Shown piece by piece: positions 63,905-64,000 of a stretch of DNA of 64,000 nt; positions within the stretch are counted from its first letter, which is position 1, and every line of letters begins with the position of its first letter. The notes beneath the pieces were generated by a model, which worked only from the letters and a program-made list of their open reading frames with translations, was not told where the DNA came from and did not search any database. The stretch spans positions 434,001-498,000 of the forward strand of contig NZ_LMVK01000001.1 of the NCBI RefSeq assembly GCF_001541315.1, written 5' to 3'. This DNA comes from Agrobacterium tumefaciens str. B6 (lineage in GTDB: Bacteria > Pseudomonadota > Alphaproteobacteria > Rhizobiales > Rhizobiaceae). The translations under genes and the position numbers were made by a program.

Positions 63905-63978
63905 GTCGCTCTCCTTCTAATGCGGAGGGGCCATGATGCGCGCCGTTTTTTGATTTATCTGCGCAAGAAAATGCGCTA

Positions 63979-64000
63979 CGTTTTTCATCCATGAAAAACG
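63979..64000. repeat. Perfect 10-bp inverted repeat at window end
   Basis: CGTTTTTCAT (63979-63988) and ATGAAAAACG (63991-64000) are exact inverted copies with a 2-base spacer. The ATG at 63991 could be the start of a gene beyond the window, so it might be an operator over a start site. It is cut by the window edge. Confidence 0.4.

Noticed and set aside
1..64000. CRISPR arrays, insertion sequences, prophage or toxin-antitoxin pairs
   Set aside because: No regularly spaced direct repeats, transposase or integrase motifs, or typical two-gene toxin modules were found on either strand.

Overview
This window is chromosomal DNA from an alphaproteobacterium of the Rhizobiaceae, most likely a member of the Agrobacterium tumefaciens species complex. 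The evidence is a flagellar cluster with four flagellin genes, the rhizobial motor proteins MotC and MotE and the regulator Rem, an aglEFGAK alpha-glucoside operon, and the hisD / DUF2948 / murA block beside them. Gene order agrees with what I remember of A. fabrum C58; no search was run. There is no CRISPR array, insertion sequence, prophage or integrase.

Layout. 1-3.7 kb: the 5' part of hisD (cut by the window edge), a DUF2948 gene, murA, a small unknown gene and tRNA-Thr(GGU). 3.8-41.4 kb: the flagellar and motility cluster. On the minus strand lie three separately controlled flagellins (flaC, flaB, flaA) and a long overlapping run from a DUF1217 gene and flgF down through fliI, flgBC-fliE-flgG, flgA-flgI, motE, flgH, fliL and fliP. 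Divergently from this run, on the plus strand, come motA-fliM-fliN-fliG, flhB plus an unknown gene, flaD, a FliH candidate with motB-motC-fliK and a lytic transglycosylase, rem, and flgE-flgK-flgL-flaF-flbT-flgD-fliQ-flhA-fliR followed by four small genes that look like FliJ, FlgJ/CheL, FlgN and a second FliL-like protein.

41.6-45.1 kb: a degenerate WecG/TagA-type glycosyltransferase, a Wzz-type polysaccharide co-polymerase and folD. 45.2-53.0 kb: the AglR repressor gene facing the alpha-glucoside operon aglE-aglF-aglG-aglA-aglK, closed by a clear intrinsic terminator. 53.2-63.9 kb: a degenerate PilZ-like gene, a periplasmic metallophosphatase, the Entner-Doudoroff/pentose-phosphate genes zwf-pgl-edd, a gamma-glutamylputrescine-type oxidase and synthetase pair, a HI0933-type flavoprotein and two small antiparallel genes.

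The flagellar genes together encode rod, hook, P and L rings, filament, export gate, ATPase, C-ring and stator, plus regulators (Rem, FlaF, FlbT). I saw no fliF, fliA, fliD or fliS here. I did not find a wholly new multi-gene system. The most informative unexplained signals are regulatory: a shared hairpin plus AUGUCCC mini-ORF in the leaders of flaA, flaB and flaC; a repeated CACGCAAG element ahead of motA, flgE and flgB; a terminator with a mutually exclusive hairpin in front of flhB; and repeated boxes upstream of rem. Several small cluster genes of unknown function are also worth attention.
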